Positions 16,309-26,041 are shown, counted from the stretch's first letter. The stretch is DNA of 64,000 nucleotides from Croceivirga sp. (GCA_028284665.1 JANQRG010000005.1:1-64000); one strand, 5' to 3'. Translations and numbers: made by a program. The notes: generated by a model not told the origin, from the sequence alone.

Positions 16309-18723
16309 ATGGCAAAAATTAAACACAATAATTTTCTGGATACCGTAGACGAGGTCTTCTCTGAAGCGAAGCATCACGGCATCATACACCTATATGCCGA
16401 AGATAATGTCTTTACGGGTAGAAAGATAAGAGTAATGCAAAAAGACCTGTACCATTTCGGAACTACAGGATACCTGGGTCTGGAACAGGACAGGCGTTTA
16501 AAGGAAGCGGCCATTGAGGCCATCTTTAAATATGGGACCCAGTTTCCCCTTTCCAAAAGCTATATTTCAAATCCCTTGTATCGCCACCTGGAAGAAAAGA
16601 TTGCCCTGATGTACAATGCTCCGGTTATCATTACAAAGAATAGTACGCTTGGGCATATGGGTGTTATCCCCGGGGTTGTGGAAGACAAGGATGCCATTGT
16701 CCTGGATCATCAGGTACACTGGAGTGTACAAAGTGCCGCAAAGATGCTCAAGACCCGTAGCGTTCCCATTGAGATGGTCCGGCATAATCATCTTGATATG
16801 TTAGAGGACAAGATTAAAAAACTGTCCTCAAGATGTAAGAAGATATGGTATATGGCCGATGGGGTCTACTCCATGTACGGGGATGTTGCCCCAATGAATG
16901 AACTCATGCAGTTGTGTAACAAATATCCCCAGTTATACTTATACCTGGACGATGTACATGGAATGAGTTGGATAGGGAAACACGGCACGGGTTATGTCCT
17001 GAGCAAACTAAAGGAATTGCCTGAAAATGTGTTGTTATTCGGGACCTTAAGTAAAACTTTTGGAGCCAGTGGGGCTGTAGCCGTGTGTACCAACAGGAAG
17101 CGATACCATAAAGTTAAAAATTTTGGGGGACCTCTTACGTTTTCCGCTCAACTGGAACCCGCTTCCGTTGCGGCAGCCATTGCCGCCGCCGACATTCATC
17201 TTTCCCCGGAGATCTATGAACTCCAGGCCGATCTTTCAGAGCGGATACGATTGTTCAATACCCTGTTGACGGAAACAGAACTACCCCTGGTAGAACAAAA
17301 TAATTCCCCGGTATTCTATATTGGCACCGGGATGCCCATTACCGGATATAATTTTGTGAATCGATTGATGAAAGAAGGGTATTTTGTGAATTTAGGCTTA
17401 TTTCCCGCCGTACCCGTAAAGAATACCGGGGTGCGGATCACCATTTCCAGACATAACCAGGAAGAGGAAATCAAAAGCCTGGTAGAAGCCATGGTCTATC
17501 ATTATCCTAAAGCCCTTGCGGATACCTATACTACCCCGGATAAAGTAAGGGTAGCCTTCCAATTGCCCGTTTTGGATACGGTACCGAAAAAGAAGATCCT
17601 TACGGAAGTCCATATCGAATATGAAAGGAGCATACAAGGTATCGATAAGGAGGTATGGAACAGGCTTATGGGAAAAGAAGGGGTTTTTGACTGGGAGGGG
17701 CTGCTATTTCTGGAAAATGTTTTTACGGACAACAACCGTCCTGAAAACAACTGGACCTTTCACTACCTTATGGTCAAAGACCAGGAAAATCACCCGATTC
17801 TGGCCACTTTTTTTACCATTGCGCTTTGGAAGGAGGATATGCTCGCTCCGACCTCGGTTTCTACCCAATTGGAAGAAATACGAAAAAATGATCCGTATCA
17901 TCTCACCTCTCAGGTGCTGAGTATGGGGTCGCCATTTACAGAAGGGCAACACCTCTATTTGGATAGATCCCACCCACATTGGCAACTGGCCCTGACGCAA
18001 TTATTGGATAAAATGGATGAACTTGGACTACAATCGGATACGAATATGTTGGTGCTACGGGATTTTGAAAAGGACGAGGAACTCAGTCAGTTATTTCACC
18101 AACAGGGATTCATAAAAATAATGATGCCTGATTCGTGCAAAATACTTGATCTTTCCTGGAATAGCATAAGTGAGTACCCGGCCAGCTTGTCTGCCCGTTC
18201 CCGAAGACACTTTAGAAAGGATATCCAACCCTATGAGGATCGTTTTAAGGTGGTATGTCTTCACCAACCTGATCAAGATCACCTGGATCAATTCTATGAA
18301 TTATATAAAAATGTAAATAGCCATAACCTTGCATTGAATATGTTCACCCTTCCCAAAAAACTGTTCACGCAAATGGCCCTGCACCCGCATTGGGAGTTTT
18401 TGACACTTTATTTAAAAGCGGAATTTAATGACACAAACGAGGAGATACCGGTAGGAGTCATGTTTTGCTATAAGAATATGGAAGTGTCCTATACGCCCGC
18501 TTTTATTGGTATGGATTATCAGTATACCAATGAACATCAGGTGTATAGACAACTGTTGTACCAGACCATCAAACGAGCTACGGAACTTGGGTTTAAAAGT
18601 TTGGACTTTGGAATGACTGCCTCTTTTGAAAAGAAGAAAGTAGGCGCTGTTATTATACCCAAAATGGCCTATATCCAGGCAAAGGATAATTATTCCATGG
18701 AACTGATGGGGGCCATAGAGTGA
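16309..18723 (+). CDS. Alpha-oxoamine synthase fused to GNAT acyltransferase
   Basis: 804 residues from the ATG at 16309 (MAKIKHNN); the 18 residues before it in frame are not family-like. Residues 1-410 form a PLP-dependent alpha-oxoamine synthase (KBL/BioF/serine palmitoyltransferase fold): glycine-rich LYHFGTTGYLGL, DDVHGMSW (D214, H217) and the Schiff-base lysine in GTLSKTFGASG (K249). Such enzymes join an amino acid to an acyl-CoA with loss of CO2. Residues about 440-804 form a BioF2/FemAB-like GNAT domain with the signature LDFGMTASFEKKKVGA near the end. Joining both activities suggests one polypeptide that builds and then N-acylates an amino-ketone, as in sphingoid or sulfonolipid-type lipids. 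That product is inference. Confidence 0.88.
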   Translation: MAKIKHNNFLDTVDEVFSEAKHHGIIHLYAEDNVFTGRKIRVMQKDLYHFGTTGYLGLEQDRRLKEAAIEAIFKYGTQFPLSKSYISNPLYRHLEEKIALMYNAPVIITKNSTLGHMGVIPGVVEDKDAIVLDHQVHWSVQSAAKMLKTRSVPIEMVRHNHLDMLEDKIKKLSSRCKKIWYMADGVYSMYGDVAPMNELMQLCNKYPQLYLYLDDVHGMSWIGKHGTGYVLSKLKELPENVLLFGTLSKTFGASGAVAVCTNRKRYHKVKNFGGPLTFSAQLEPASVAAAIAAADIHLSPEIYELQADLSERIRLFNTLLTETELPLVEQNNSPVFYIGTGMPITGYNFVNRLMKEGYFVNLGLFPAVPVKNTGVRITISRHNQEEEIKSLVEAMVYHYPKALADTYTTPDKVRVAFQLPVLDTVPKKKILTEVHIEYERSIQGIDKEVWNRLMGKEGVFDWEGLLFLENVFTDNNRPENNWTFHYLMVKDQENHPILATFFTIALWKEDMLAPTSVSTQLEEIRKNDPYHLTSQVLSMGSPFTEGQHLYLDRSHPHWQLALTQLLDKMDELGLQSDTNMLVLRDFEKDEELSQLFHQQGFIKIMMPDSCKILDLSWNSISEYPASLSARSRRHFRKDIQPYEDRFKVVCLHQPDQDHLDQFYELYKNVNSHNLALNMFTLPKKLFTQMALHPHWEFLTLYLKAEFNDTNEEIPVGVMFCYKNMEVSYTPAFIGMDYQYTNEHQVYRQLLYQTIKRATELGFKSLDFGMTASFEKKKVGAVIIPKMAYIQAKDNYSMELMGAIE

Positions 18724-18837
18724 TTGCTTTTGGTGGTAGGCCAAAGGAAGTCTCTGGACTTTGTAACCTCAGGATTTGTTTTCTTAATTACGTAGTGCTC
18801 TCACAGTTCCGAAATCAAAAGAAAAATGACATCATTT

Positions 18838-18897
18838 ATAAGGGAGGATTCCCGTCCGGTGCAAGTAGGAGGGTACCGCTCTCCTAAATCCTATTTC
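18838..18897 (+). other. Structured leader of the outer-membrane barrel gene
   Basis: Nested pairings between AGGATT (18845) and AATCCT (about 18886-18891) enclose the hairpin TAGGAG/CTCCTA (about 18867-18888). An alternative hairpin GGGA-GGAT-TCCC at the 5' side would be mutually exclusive with the outer stem. The RNA would end about 70 nt before the preferred start at 18962. No known riboswitch class recognised. Confidence 0.35.
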
Positions 18898-18961
18898 AGA
18901 ACAAGGTGGTTTGCGAAATGAAAAACCAGGTTTTGTGTCAAGCCAAAAGAAATGGCAACCC

Positions 18962-21667
18962 ATGAAATATTGCTGCTTCTTGTTTTTTTTGATACTGATC
19001 CAGGCTATGGGTTTTACTCAGGAGTATCTGATCAGAGGCAAGGTAACAGACGAAGAAACCAGGGCTTCCCTGGAGGCCGCAACAATCTATGTGGAGACCC
19101 TTCGGGACAGTACATTGCTGTCCTACACGATTTCGGATAAGAACGGCCTGTTTGAACTGGACCTGAATACCAGGCGGTCAAGTGTGAATCTTTTTATCAC
19201 CTATAATGGGTATATCACGCTTACCAAACAGTTGCAATTGGATACACCCGTCATCAACTTGTCGGAGCTGGCACTACAGATTCAACCGAATCAGTTGGAA
19301 GAAGTAAGCGTTGTAGGGGAGCGCGTGCCCATTTCCGTAAAAAAAGACACCTTGGAGTTTAACGCCAATTCTTTTAGTACCCGCCCCGATGCTACGGTGG
19401 AGGATCTCCTCAAAAAGCTGCCGGGCGTGGTGATCGATGCGGATAGTAAAATAACGGTAAACGGCGTGGAAGTGGACCAGATTATGGTGAATGGCCAGGC
19501 GTTTTTCAGCAACGATCCCAATATCGCAACAAAAGGGCTTTCCAGGGAAATTATCGACCAGGTACAAATTACAAGCACCAAAACGGAAACGGAAAGATTT
19601 ACGGGGGAACAGGGCAGGGGAGGAACAAAGACCATCAACCTTACCATAAAGGAAGACAGGAACAGGGGATACCTCGGCCGGTTATCAGCAGCATATGGGA
19701 CCGATGAACGGTATCAGGCCAATGGACTGCTCAATTATTTTAACAGTACCGAAAGAGCAAGTATTTTGGCTAGTACCAACAATGTGAACAATCCGGGATT
19801 TTCATTCAATGAGATTTCGGATATGGCAGGTAGTACGGGATACCTGATGTCTTCTGCGAGTGCAGGGCAGGGCATCACCACTTCGGCCAACCTAGGCACC
19901 AGCTACGCAAATACCAAAAAGGACGTCTACGATATTAATGGCGACTATTTCTATGCATATGCCAATTCTTTTGACGATCAAAAAACAGTACGGGAAAACG
20001 TGCTACCGGACGGCCGTTTTTTTACCAATAGTGAGTCCAGCTTTGAGGGGAGTACGAATTTCCACAGGAGTTCTGCCAATCTTCAGTTTGATATAGATAA
20101 GACCCTACAGGTATTTTTGAACCCAACCTTTGATATCAACAGGACCAATTCATTGAACATCGCCTCTACGGTCTCTACCGATGGGGAGGGGAATAGTATT
20201 AATGAAAATGAGAAAAGGACGGAGAGTGAAGGCAGGTCGCGTAATTTCTCCAACCGTTTTACATTGCTCAAAAAACTGGGTGCCCGGGGAAAGTACATTG
20301 GTTTTACCTTTTCCAACCTCAACCAGATCCAAACCGATATCTCCAGGTTTAACTCCCTGAGGACCGTCTTTGACGATATGGTGGATGAGGAAATCCTGGA
20401 CCAACGCACGGAGGTGGACAATACTGTGGACGGTTATGATCTGCAGTTTACCTATAGACAGCCGCTAGCCGAAAAGCTTTTTTTGGACCTGGGGTATCGT
20501 TTTGGGAACAACAAGCGGACCAATGCACGTGCTGTATTTGATGTAAACGAAAGTACGGGCCGCACCGATTTGAACGAAAGCCTGAGTTCCGATTTTAGCT
20601 TTACCAATACCCAGCAAAGTCCATCTCTTGCACTGAACAGGAGTGGCGAGCAGTTGCAATTTAGTATAGCCGCCAGATATACCCTTACCGAACTGGACAA
20701 TCGGGATTTTTTACAGGATACCTCCTTTTCCAAAACGTTTCGAAATGCGCTGTTCGGCGCTTTTGCCAATTACAATTTTGGGAAGAATAAAAACATAAGC
20801 CTGGGATATAACACCAATTTGGGAATTCCTTCGGTAGATCAATTACAGCCGGTGCCCAATCTGAACGATCCGCTCAATATCATTGTTGGCAATCCCGATC
20901 TGGATCCCACGGTGACCCATGGGATCAACTTTGGCTATAATGACTACAATTGGCAGGAGCGCACTGGCTTTTTTTGGTATACCCAACTTCAGATCCTTCA
21001 GGACAAGGTGGCGAGTGTCACGCTCACGGACGAAAACTTCCTTAGAACTACTACCTATGCAAACGTAGATGGGAATTATACCGGTACCATGGGTCTTAAC
21101 TATTCCAGGCAGGTTAAAAAAGACAGTGTCTTTTCGGCGCTCATCAATGTGAAGGCCTCCTTTGATCATAGCAAGGAGGTAAGCTTTAACAATGACCAAA
21201 GGTTAATTGCCCGAACTTATGGTTTGAACTCGCGCATTGACGGTACTTTTAATTTTAGGGAGTTGGTGGAGATTGCACCGGGTTATGGGCTGTCCTTTAC
21301 GGCTTCGACCTATAATGTGGACGGGTTTGAGGATATCGACTTTGTATCCCATATCGGATCACTGCGTACCACTACCTATTGGCCCGAGAATGTGGTTTGG
21401 AGCAATGATATTAACTATACCTATAACAGCAACGTGGGGCCGGGATTTGACAGGGATGCCATCTTTTGGAACATGAGCCTTGGGCTGCAATTGTTTAATA
21501 AACAAAGTATACTGAAGATTTTGGCGTATGATCTCCTTAACCAGAATATCAATACTCGCAGGACCACAGGCCTGGATTATGTCCAGGATTTCCAGGGTAC
21601 TGTTTTACAGCAGTATTTTATGCTCAGTTTTACGCATAAGTTCAATCGGTTTGGGGAGAAATTGTGA
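18962..21667 (+). CDS. Outer-membrane beta-barrel (TonB-receptor-like) protein
   Basis: 901 residues from ATG 18962, which starts a normal signal peptide (MKYCCFLFFLILIQAMGFTQ); the in-frame ATG at 18911 would place 17 extra residues before it. Residues 22-100 are a carboxypeptidase-like regulatory domain (YLIRGKVTDEETRASLEAATIYV). Residues 115-215 are plug-like (LEEVSVVGERVPISVKKDTLEFNA, DATVEDLLKKLPGVVIDADSKITVNG). The rest is a 22-strand-type barrel ending MLSFTHKFNRFGEKL. This is the family often labelled outer-membrane beta-barrel protein, related to TonB receptors but with no SusD partner. Position after the oxoamine synthase gene suggests transport related to that pathway, but there is a separate 238-bp leader. 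Confidence 0.88.
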   Translation: MKYCCFLFFLILIQAMGFTQEYLIRGKVTDEETRASLEAATIYVETLRDSTLLSYTISDKNGLFELDLNTRRSSVNLFITYNGYITLTKQLQLDTPVINLSELALQIQPNQLEEVSVVGERVPISVKKDTLEFNANSFSTRPDATVEDLLKKLPGVVIDADSKITVNGVEVDQIMVNGQAFFSNDPNIATKGLSREIIDQVQITSTKTETERFTGEQGRGGTKTINLTIKEDRNRGYLGRLSAAYGTDERYQANGLLNYFNSTERASILASTNNVNNPGFSFNEISDMAGSTGYLMSSASAGQGITTSANLGTSYANTKKDVYDINGDYFYAYANSFDDQKTVRENVLPDGRFFTNSESSFEGSTNFHRSSANLQFDIDKTLQVFLNPTFDINRTNSLNIASTVSTDGEGNSINENEKRTESEGRSRNFSNRFTLLKKLGARGKYIGFTFSNLNQIQTDISRFNSLRTVFDDMVDEEILDQRTEVDNTVDGYDLQFTYRQPLAEKLFLDLGYRFGNNKRTNARAVFDVNESTGRTDLNESLSSDFSFTNTQQSPSLALNRSGEQLQFSIAARYTLTELDNRDFLQDTSFSKTFRNALFGAFANYNFGKNKNISLGYNTNLGIPSVDQLQPVPNLNDPLNIIVGNPDLDPTVTHGINFGYNDYNWQERTGFFWYTQLQILQDKVASVTLTDENFLRTTTYANVDGNYTGTMGLNYSRQVKKDSVFSALINVKASFDHSKEVSFNNDQRLIARTYGLNSRIDGTFNFRELVEIAPGYGLSFTASTYNVDGFEDIDFVSHIGSLRTTTYWPENVVWSNDINYTYNSNVGPGFDRDAIFWNMSLGLQLFNKQSILKILAYDLLNQNINTRRTTGLDYVQDFQGTVLQQYFMLSFTHKFNRFGEKL

Positions 21668-21882
21668 TGCCTCTGATGCCATCAAAAGCAGTTCCTACCA
21701 CAAAAAAGTTTAGAAAGCAATAGGTGCTGTGAAACCACGAGTCAAAAAAGCCAAAGGAAAACGGCCTTTTAGTACCATCAGTACATACCACAATTGGGAC
21801 GGGACGTACCGCCTTTTCCGAGCGCATGGCTCCTCTTACTCTAAAATGGCCCCAATGGCGACGGATGTATCCCGTATTCAAT

Positions 21883-21918
21883 ATTATTCAATCAAATGAT
21901 TGAATAATTTGATTGAAT
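21883..21918 (+). promoter_or_regulatory. Triple half-site operator and promoter of the TetR gene
   Basis: ATTATTCAATCA-AA-TGATTGAATAAT (21883-21908) is a perfect palindrome. The half-site recurs as TTTGATTGAAT (21908-21918), so ATTCAATCAAA (21886-21896) and TTTGATTGAAT form a second overlapping perfect palindrome. A -33 TTG (21900-21902) inside the operator and a -7 TATATTTA (21922-21929) are 19 bp apart, so bound repressor would block the promoter. Confidence 0.7.
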
Positions 21919-21950
21919 CCGTATATTTATAGCATAGTAGTAATGCTTAT

Positions 21951-22556
21951 ATGACTTCTACAGAACAAAAGATAAAGGACGCGGCTTTTAAAATTTTCGC
22001 AGACAAGGGCTATGCGCAGACCAAAACAAGGGATATTGCCAATTCTGCCGGGGTCAACATTTCCACCCTGCACTATTATTTTCGCAGTAAGGACAAACTG
22101 TTCAAAGTAGTTTCCGATGAGGTATTTGGAAAATTCAGCGGTATTGTGGAAACGATTTTTGATGCCGATATCCCCTTTCAAGAAAAAATTAGAGGTTTTG
22201 TTACCGTGTATACTGATTTTTGTAAAGATTATCCTAGTATTCCCTCTTTTATCGTTTTTGAGTCGGAACGGAACCCGGAAAAAGTATATGGTAAAATAGA
22301 CTTCAAGAAGTTTGACCGGAAAGTGGAATTGCAATTGAAAGAATGTATTTCCAAAGGAGAAATTCGACCGATTTCTTATCCGAATTTTATTCTAAATCTG
22401 GTTGCTTTAACCATTTTTCCCTTTTTGAATAAGCATATGTTGTATACGGTTAACGGACTGTCCGACAAGGACTTTGATGAACTACTGGAAACACGAAAGG
22501 TTATGGTTCCCAGGATGATTATTAATGATCTCTATATAAATCAAACGGACTCATGA
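21951..22556 (+). CDS. TetR/AcrR-family transcriptional regulator
   Basis: 201 residues. The N-terminal helix-turn-helix is typical: IKDAAFKIFADKGYAQTKTRDIANSAGVNISTLHYYFRSKDKLFKVVSDEVF. The C-terminal ligand/dimer domain is helical and unassigned. The first gene of a four-gene plus-strand operon: its stop overlaps the start of the GMC oxidoreductase by 4 bp (ATGA). A duplicated inverted-repeat operator covers its promoter, so autoregulation and control of the operon by a substrate-derived ligand is the likely arrangement. Confidence 0.92.
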   Translation: MTSTEQKIKDAAFKIFADKGYAQTKTRDIANSAGVNISTLHYYFRSKDKLFKVVSDEVFGKFSGIVETIFDADIPFQEKIRGFVTVYTDFCKDYPSIPSFIVFESERNPEKVYGKIDFKKFDRKVELQLKECISKGEIRPISYPNFILNLVALTIFPFLNKHMLYTVNGLSDKDFDELLETRKVMVPRMIINDLYINQTDS

Positions 22557-24268
22557 ACATAAATGGCAAGGCAAAAGCGGAAAATACGTACGATGCCATC
22601 GTTATCGGATCTGGCATTAGTGGTGGATGGGCCGCTAAGGAACTCACCGAAAAAGGTCTTAAAACCCTCGTGCTTGAGAAAGGGCGGGACGTAAAGCACA
22701 TTCAAGACTATCCTACCGCAAATACTCCGCCCTGGGACTATCCTTACGGAGACCGTATTACGATAGAAGAACAAACTCAGTATCAAAAGCAGTTGAGAAC
22801 CGGTTACACCGTTACGGCATCCACAAAACACTGGTGGGTAAAAGATACGGAACACCCCTACGGCGAAGAAAAACGTTTTGATTGGATAAGAGGGTATCAT
22901 GTTGGAGGAAGATCGATAATGTGGGGAAGGCATAGTTATCGATGGAGTGATCTGGATTTTGAGGCGAATGCAAAGGAAGGCATAGCGGTTGATTGGCCTA
23001 TACGGTATGGTGATTTGGAACCCTGGTATGATCATGTTGAGGATTTTATTGGGGTTAGTGGTCAAGCCGAAGGGTTACCTCAGCTACCGGACGGAAAATT
23101 CCTCCCCCCTATGGAAATGAATTGCCTTGAAAACCATGTAAGGGAAAAAGTCGCAAAGCATCTTAATGGGCGAATACTTACCATTGGACGGGTAGCCCAT
23201 TTAACGGGAAATACGACCAGGGGCAACCGTGGAAAATGCCAGCATCGAAATTTATGTATGAGAGGCTGTCCTCTTGGGGCATATTTTAGCAGTAACGCCT
23301 CCACTATTCCGGCTGCTGCGGCAACGGGTAACCTAACGTTACGTCCCTATTCTGCGGTAAGTGAGATCCTTTACAACAAAGATGACAAAAAGGCTACCGG
23401 GGTACGAATAAAGGATACCGAAACCGGGGAATACCTGGAATACTATGCCAAAATTATATTTGTTAATGCCTCTACGATTGGCTCTGCACAAATTTTGATG
23501 CAAAGTGCTACCGATATTTGGCCTGATGGTCTGGGAAGTTCATCCGGAGAACTAGGGCACAATCTCATGGATCATCACTTTTTTGCCGGAGCTATGGGGG
23601 TCTTTGATGGATTTGAAGATCAGTATTACAGTGGACAGCGCCCGAACAGTATCTATATACCCAGGTTCAGAAATATACCAGGTCAACCGGATTCCAAAAG
23701 AGATTACCTTCGAGGGTTTGGCTACCAGGGGGCAGCAAGTCGCGGGGACTGGTCAGTACATATAAAGGAAACCACTTTGGGGAAGCCCCTAAAAGAACTC
23801 GTACAACAACCCGGCCCATGGAGAATGGGAGTTGTAGCTTTTGGCGAGACGCTTCCCTATCATGAAAACAAAATGACTATAAACAGGGACGTGCTGGACA
23901 TAAATGGGATGCCTACGGTGCACCTGGATGCGGAGTGGAAGGAAAACGAACTGAAAATGCGTAAGGATATGGTTGAAGCAGCAGTTGAAATGTTAGAGGT
24001 CTCCGACTTTAAGGTAGTTCAACCTCTTGAGATGATGAGTTACCCGGGCCAGGCTATCCATGAGATGGGTACTGCGCGCATGGGAAGAAGTCCTAAATCC
24101 TCGGTTGTAAACAAATGGAATCAGGTCTGGGATGCGCAAAACGTATTTGTAACAGATGGTGCGGCTATGACCTCGTCTGCATGCCAGAATCCATCACTTA
24201 CCTACATGGCGCTCACGGCACGAGCCGCTAATTATGCTGTGGAGAATTTAAAGAAAATGAATCTTTGA
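22553..24268 (+). CDS. GMC-family FAD-dependent oxidoreductase
   Basis: 571 residues. FAD-binding Rossmann motif YDAIVIGSGISGGWAAKELTEKG near the N-terminus with the adenine-ribose acidic end LVLEKG. GMC signatures: GGRSIMWGRHSYRW and the C-terminal IHEMGTARMG...NVFVTDGAAMTSSACQNPSLTYMALTARAA. Together with the next gene (gluconate 2-dehydrogenase subunit 3-like) this forms the usual two-subunit dehydrogenase that oxidises a sugar or glycoside hydroxyl, commonly C3 of glucosides. A cytoplasmic-looking N-terminus means it would be exported by piggy-backing on the Tat signal of its partner. Substrate is not determined by sequence. Confidence 0.9.
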   Translation: MNINGKAKAENTYDAIVIGSGISGGWAAKELTEKGLKTLVLEKGRDVKHIQDYPTANTPPWDYPYGDRITIEEQTQYQKQLRTGYTVTASTKHWWVKDTEHPYGEEKRFDWIRGYHVGGRSIMWGRHSYRWSDLDFEANAKEGIAVDWPIRYGDLEPWYDHVEDFIGVSGQAEGLPQLPDGKFLPPMEMNCLENHVREKVAKHLNGRILTIGRVAHLTGNTTRGNRGKCQHRNLCMRGCPLGAYFSSNASTIPAAAATGNLTLRPYSAVSEILYNKDDKKATGVRIKDTETGEYLEYYAKIIFVNASTIGSAQILMQSATDIWPDGLGSSSGELGHNLMDHHFFAGAMGVFDGFEDQYYSGQRPNSIYIPRFRNIPGQPDSKRDYLRGFGYQGAASRGDWSVHIKETTLGKPLKELVQQPGPWRMGVVAFGETLPYHENKMTINRDVLDINGMPTVHLDAEWKENELKMRKDMVEAAVEMLEVSDFKVVQPLEMMSYPGQAIHEMGTARMGRSPKSSVVNKWNQVWDAQNVFVTDGAAMTSSACQNPSLTYMALTARAANYAVENLKKMNL

Positions 24269-24271
24269 GTT

Positions 24272-24850
24272 ATGGATAGAAGAACAGCATTAAAAGGAAC
24301 CGGAATACTTCTCGGAAGCAGTGTAATAGCTTCGGCATCAGGACTGTTAATGCAGTCCTGCATGGAAAAGGTTAAAACAACCGATCTCGAAACTGTCGTT
24401 CTAAAAAAGGAGGACATAAGCACTATTGCGAATATAATTGCGCATTTGATTCCTGATAGCGGGATACCGGAAGCCGTGAAAACCGCCATACCCCTGTACA
24501 TCGATGGGACCCTGGAAAAGTATGCCAGTAGAGAACAACGTCAGGAATTTGAGATTGGAATAAAAGAGTTTAATGCCAATTGTACCAACAGCTATGGATC
24601 TGAATTTTCGAAGTGTACCCCTGAAGAACAATTCAACTATTTAAAGGACATGGAATCCGATTTTATTTCCGCTCAGGGACCTACTTTTTACGGAACAATG
24701 AAACAATGGATTTTTGAAGCCTTTTTTCAAACCGAATTCGGAATCACCCAATATCTAAGTTATAACCCTTTACCGGGCACCTACACGGGTTGTGTCCCTA
24801 TGGAACAGATCGGAAAAATTCAACATAGTAATGACGCATTTAAACTATAA
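24272..24850 (+). CDS. Gluconate 2-dehydrogenase subunit 3-like protein (Tat signal)
   Basis: 192 residues with a twin-arginine signal (MDRRTALKGTGILLGSSVIASASGLLMQSC); the cysteine after LMQS could also make it a lipoprotein. The rest is the small helical subunit that partners GMC dehydrogenases (IANIIAHLIPDSGIPEAVKTAIPLYIDGTLEKYASREQRQEF). It begins 3 bp after the GMC gene stop. Likely role: carrying the FAD subunit across the membrane as a complex and stabilising it. Confidence 0.88.
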   Translation: MDRRTALKGTGILLGSSVIASASGLLMQSCMEKVKTTDLETVVLKKEDISTIANIIAHLIPDSGIPEAVKTAIPLYIDGTLEKYASREQRQEFEIGIKEFNANCTNSYGSEFSKCTPEEQFNYLKDMESDFISAQGPTFYGTMKQWIFEAFFQTEFGITQYLSYNPLPGTYTGCVPMEQIGKIQHSNDAFKL

Positions 24851-24859
24851 AAACATCAT

Positions 24860-25834
24860 ATGAAACGGAGAAAAGCGATTAAAAATTCCATGGTAGGTCT
24901 TGGAGCGGTTTCGTTATTGAGCAGTTTTGACACCATGAAAACCCTTTTGAAAGGAACAAGGGCCAGCGGTAGTGTGGGTATTCAATTGTTTACGATACCT
25001 TTTTTGGCAGACAACGATTTTCGCGGGACATTACAGTTGCTAGCGGAAACAGGCTATAAGGAAATAGAGCTCTTTGGTCCCTATCCATTTAGCCCACAAG
25101 CTACAAAGGAAGGATGGGTACAAATGCAGGAAATGCTCAATCTAAAACAGCATGCCTTTTATGGCTTAACTGCCGAGGAAACGGCCACTGTCCTAAAGGA
25201 GAATGATCTTACGGTACCGTCAGTACATACCACTATCGTTACTATGCGACAGGGACTCAATGCTTTTTTAGATGGCATGGCGCCAATTTCACCAAAATAT
25301 GCTGTGGTTCCGGCACTGCTGGATCCTAACGATAGAAACAGCGCGGATAGCTACAAGCGATTGGCGGACGAATTCAACAGTTTTGGGGAAACGATGAAGC
25401 CTTATGGGATGCAGTTCGTTTACCACAACCACGGTTACGAACATATTGTATATGATGGAGAAATGGGCCTGGACATTCTTATCAAGAACACAAACCCTGA
25501 ATTCGTGCAGTTTGAGTTGGATATTTTTTGGATGAAGGCCGCTGGGAAAGACCCGATCAGCTACCTCAAAAAATACCCGGATCGGTTTAAGCTAATGCAT
25601 GTTAAAGACGCAGCTGTTGCGTTCCGGTTTAAGGGAGATGGTGCTACACCTGACCAATGGATGGAAGGATTTCCTTTGATGTCGGATCCCGGAGACGGAG
25701 TTTTTGATATTCCCAAGATACTGGAGCAAGGCAGTGCGTCCGGAGTGGAACACTTTTTTTTGGAACGTGACCTGGCTCCGGAACCCGAACAAACCATCAA
25801 AAACTCTTATGCCTATTTAAGTAAATGGATATAA
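24860..25834 (+). CDS. Sugar phosphate isomerase/epimerase-like TIM-barrel protein (Tat signal)
   Basis: 324 residues. Signal-like N-terminus with twin basic residues (MKRRKAIKNSMVGLGAVSLLSSF). The remainder is the xylose-isomerase-like TIM barrel with probable metal ligands in KEIELFGPY, FVYHNHGYEH, FELDIFWMKAAGKDP and FFLERDLAPEPEQT. Placed 9 bp after the subunit-3 gene. In related systems a GMC-type 3-dehydrogenase makes 3-keto-glycosides and a barrel protein of this superfamily eliminates or cleaves the aglycone, so a periplasmic oxidise-then-cleave glycoside pathway fits here. That assignment is inference. Confidence 0.87.
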   Translation: MKRRKAIKNSMVGLGAVSLLSSFDTMKTLLKGTRASGSVGIQLFTIPFLADNDFRGTLQLLAETGYKEIELFGPYPFSPQATKEGWVQMQEMLNLKQHAFYGLTAEETATVLKENDLTVPSVHTTIVTMRQGLNAFLDGMAPISPKYAVVPALLDPNDRNSADSYKRLADEFNSFGETMKPYGMQFVYHNHGYEHIVYDGEMGLDILIKNTNPEFVQFELDIFWMKAAGKDPISYLKKYPDRFKLMHVKDAAVAFRFKGDGATPDQWMEGFPLMSDPGDGVFDIPKILEQGSASGVEHFFLERDLAPEPEQTIKNSYAYLSKWI

Positions 25835-26041
25835 GCCCAATCCGAAACAGGTACTGGGGAAGTTAGCCGGTAACAAGGAATGAAATAGTGCAGCATTTCA
25901 TTGGAAGCCCCTAGTAAGCGGCAAGTTGCTGGAGAAAAAGCATAGTGTTGCCAGGCCCTGCAACTCTTATGCATTCAGTTCGTATGGATAGAAGCTGTTT
26001 TACCCTTTGCTTAGGTTATCCGTAAATCTTTCTTTGTGTTC

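Noticed and set aside
18838-18897. Cobalamin or SAM riboswitch
   Set aside because: The GGTGCAAGT piece recalls such elements, but the conserved B12-box or SAM core and the surrounding stems are not there.
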